DNA of 34,048 bases from contig JACAFC010000146.1 of NCBI GenBank assembly GCA_013388515.1, forward strand, positions 1 through 34,048, in the 5' to 3' direction. Positions 33,671-34,048 of the stretch are shown piece after piece. Position 1 is the first letter of the stretch; every line of letters begins with the position of its first letter. Source of the stretch: Ignavibacteriaceae bacterium. Lineage in GTDB: Bacteria > Bacteroidota > Ignavibacteria > Ignavibacteriales > Ignavibacteriaceae. The translations under genes and the position numbers were made by a program. The notes beneath the pieces are model-generated. The model ran no database searches and was not told the origin of the DNA. It saw only the letters and a program-made list of their open reading frames with translations.

Positions 33671-34048
33671 TATTCATTTTTATTTTTTGAGCAATTGTTT
33701 CTTCATTCAAGAAATCCTTTTATAAACTTATACCAATTCTACTTGTTAGTTCAGTTAAGGATTGTTATTCCACGTTATTTATTTCCAGTTTATTTCCGCA
33801 AGGATGGTCATTGAGGCAATATTATCAATTATTTTTTACATGCGAAATATAATATTATTATTAATGCTATCTGCATTCGGTTCAATTCAGTTTTTTAAAT
33901 TACGAGCAGATGAAATTCAACATTTAATTATCACCAAAGTTAAATTAAAGCAAAGAATCTCCGTCTTTTTAAATAAGTCTGTAGCGCAAAGCAAAATCTT
34001 TCCATCAATCTTTATAAATTTCGCAAGTAAGATTATAGAGTATTAACT
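33671..34048. promoter_or_regulatory. Leader region of the sugar operon at the window edge
   Basis: This stretch of about 380 bp is AT-rich and should carry the minus-strand promoter of the sugar operon. A plus-strand frame (33762-34046) exists, but it has no family features and low-complexity hydrophobic content, so I do not call it a gene. No clear operator repeat is visible. Confidence 0.4.

Noticed and set aside
33762-34046. 94-residue plus-strand frame at the right edge
   Set aside because: Hydrophobic, low-complexity composition, no family features, and it lies where the promoter of the minus-strand sugar operon must be.
1-34048. CRISPR array, prophage or insertion sequence
   Set aside because: No regularly spaced direct repeats, no phage structural genes and no transposase frame were found on either strand.

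Overview
The window is AT-rich bacterial chromosome, most likely from the Ignavibacteria (Bacteroidota/Chlorobi group). The best clue is a secreted protein at 637-2496 (minus). It ends in a type IX secretion sorting domain opened by the QNYPNPFNP motif that is very common in that lineage. Many genes carry Sec signal peptides ending in AQ or SQ, and there are FucP-type MFS, SSS, GH144 and GH31 genes as expected of a polysaccharide-using bacterium. The taxonomic call is an inference from protein style, not from a marker gene.

Left part (1-10117, all minus). A truncated glucosamine-6-phosphate deaminase-like gene lies at the edge, followed by a secreted T9SS substrate. Upstream of these is a tight six-gene operon, read from 10117 down to 2607: CHASE2 membrane sensor, S9 prolyl-oligopeptidase-type peptidase, FecR-like/TPR protein, papain-like C1 peptidase with a DUF4384-like tail, small anchored beta-domain protein, and a caspase-family peptidase with Ig-like domains. 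All look exported or membrane-bound, so this could be an envelope-located proteolytic sensing system. I do not recognise it as a named system.

Middle (10479-20631). A 1468-residue activase of the 2-hydroxyacyl-CoA dehydratase type (two ATPase modules in one chain) is followed by a convergent ACT-domain protein, an RRM RNA-binding protein with a clear terminator, and tRNA-Asp(GTC). Then comes a plus-strand operon for glucan breakdown: GH144 endo-beta-1,2-glucanase type, GH31 alpha-glucosidase type, and DoxX.

Accessory segment (about 20.6-27.1 kb). This is the most interesting part. Two consecutive stretches have the boundaries of integron gene cassettes. GTTATGTGC at 21456 is matched by its inverted copy GCACATAAC at 25991, and GTTAGGCGG at 26174 by CCGCCTAAC at 26938. 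Between 25991 and 26180 is an attC-like site with R'', L'', L' and R' elements, including the single extrahelical base expected in L''. The first cassette is about 4.7 kb, very large for a cassette. It carries a two-gene unit: a NERD-nuclease/SF1 helicase and a helical-repeat protein with OB-like C-terminal domains, a candidate anti-phage or DNA-processing system. The second, about 0.9 kb, carries an outer-membrane beta-barrel-like protein. No integrase gene is visible in the window.

Right part (27227-34048). A polytopic membrane protein of unknown function and a secreted SGNH/GDSL hydrolase lie on the plus strand. Convergent to them is a minus-strand sugar operon: MFS sugar transporter, ROK kinase with a degraded zinc motif, and SSS sodium:solute symporter. 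Together with the GH144/GH31 genes these suggest extracellular glucan hydrolysis, sugar uptake and phosphorylation.
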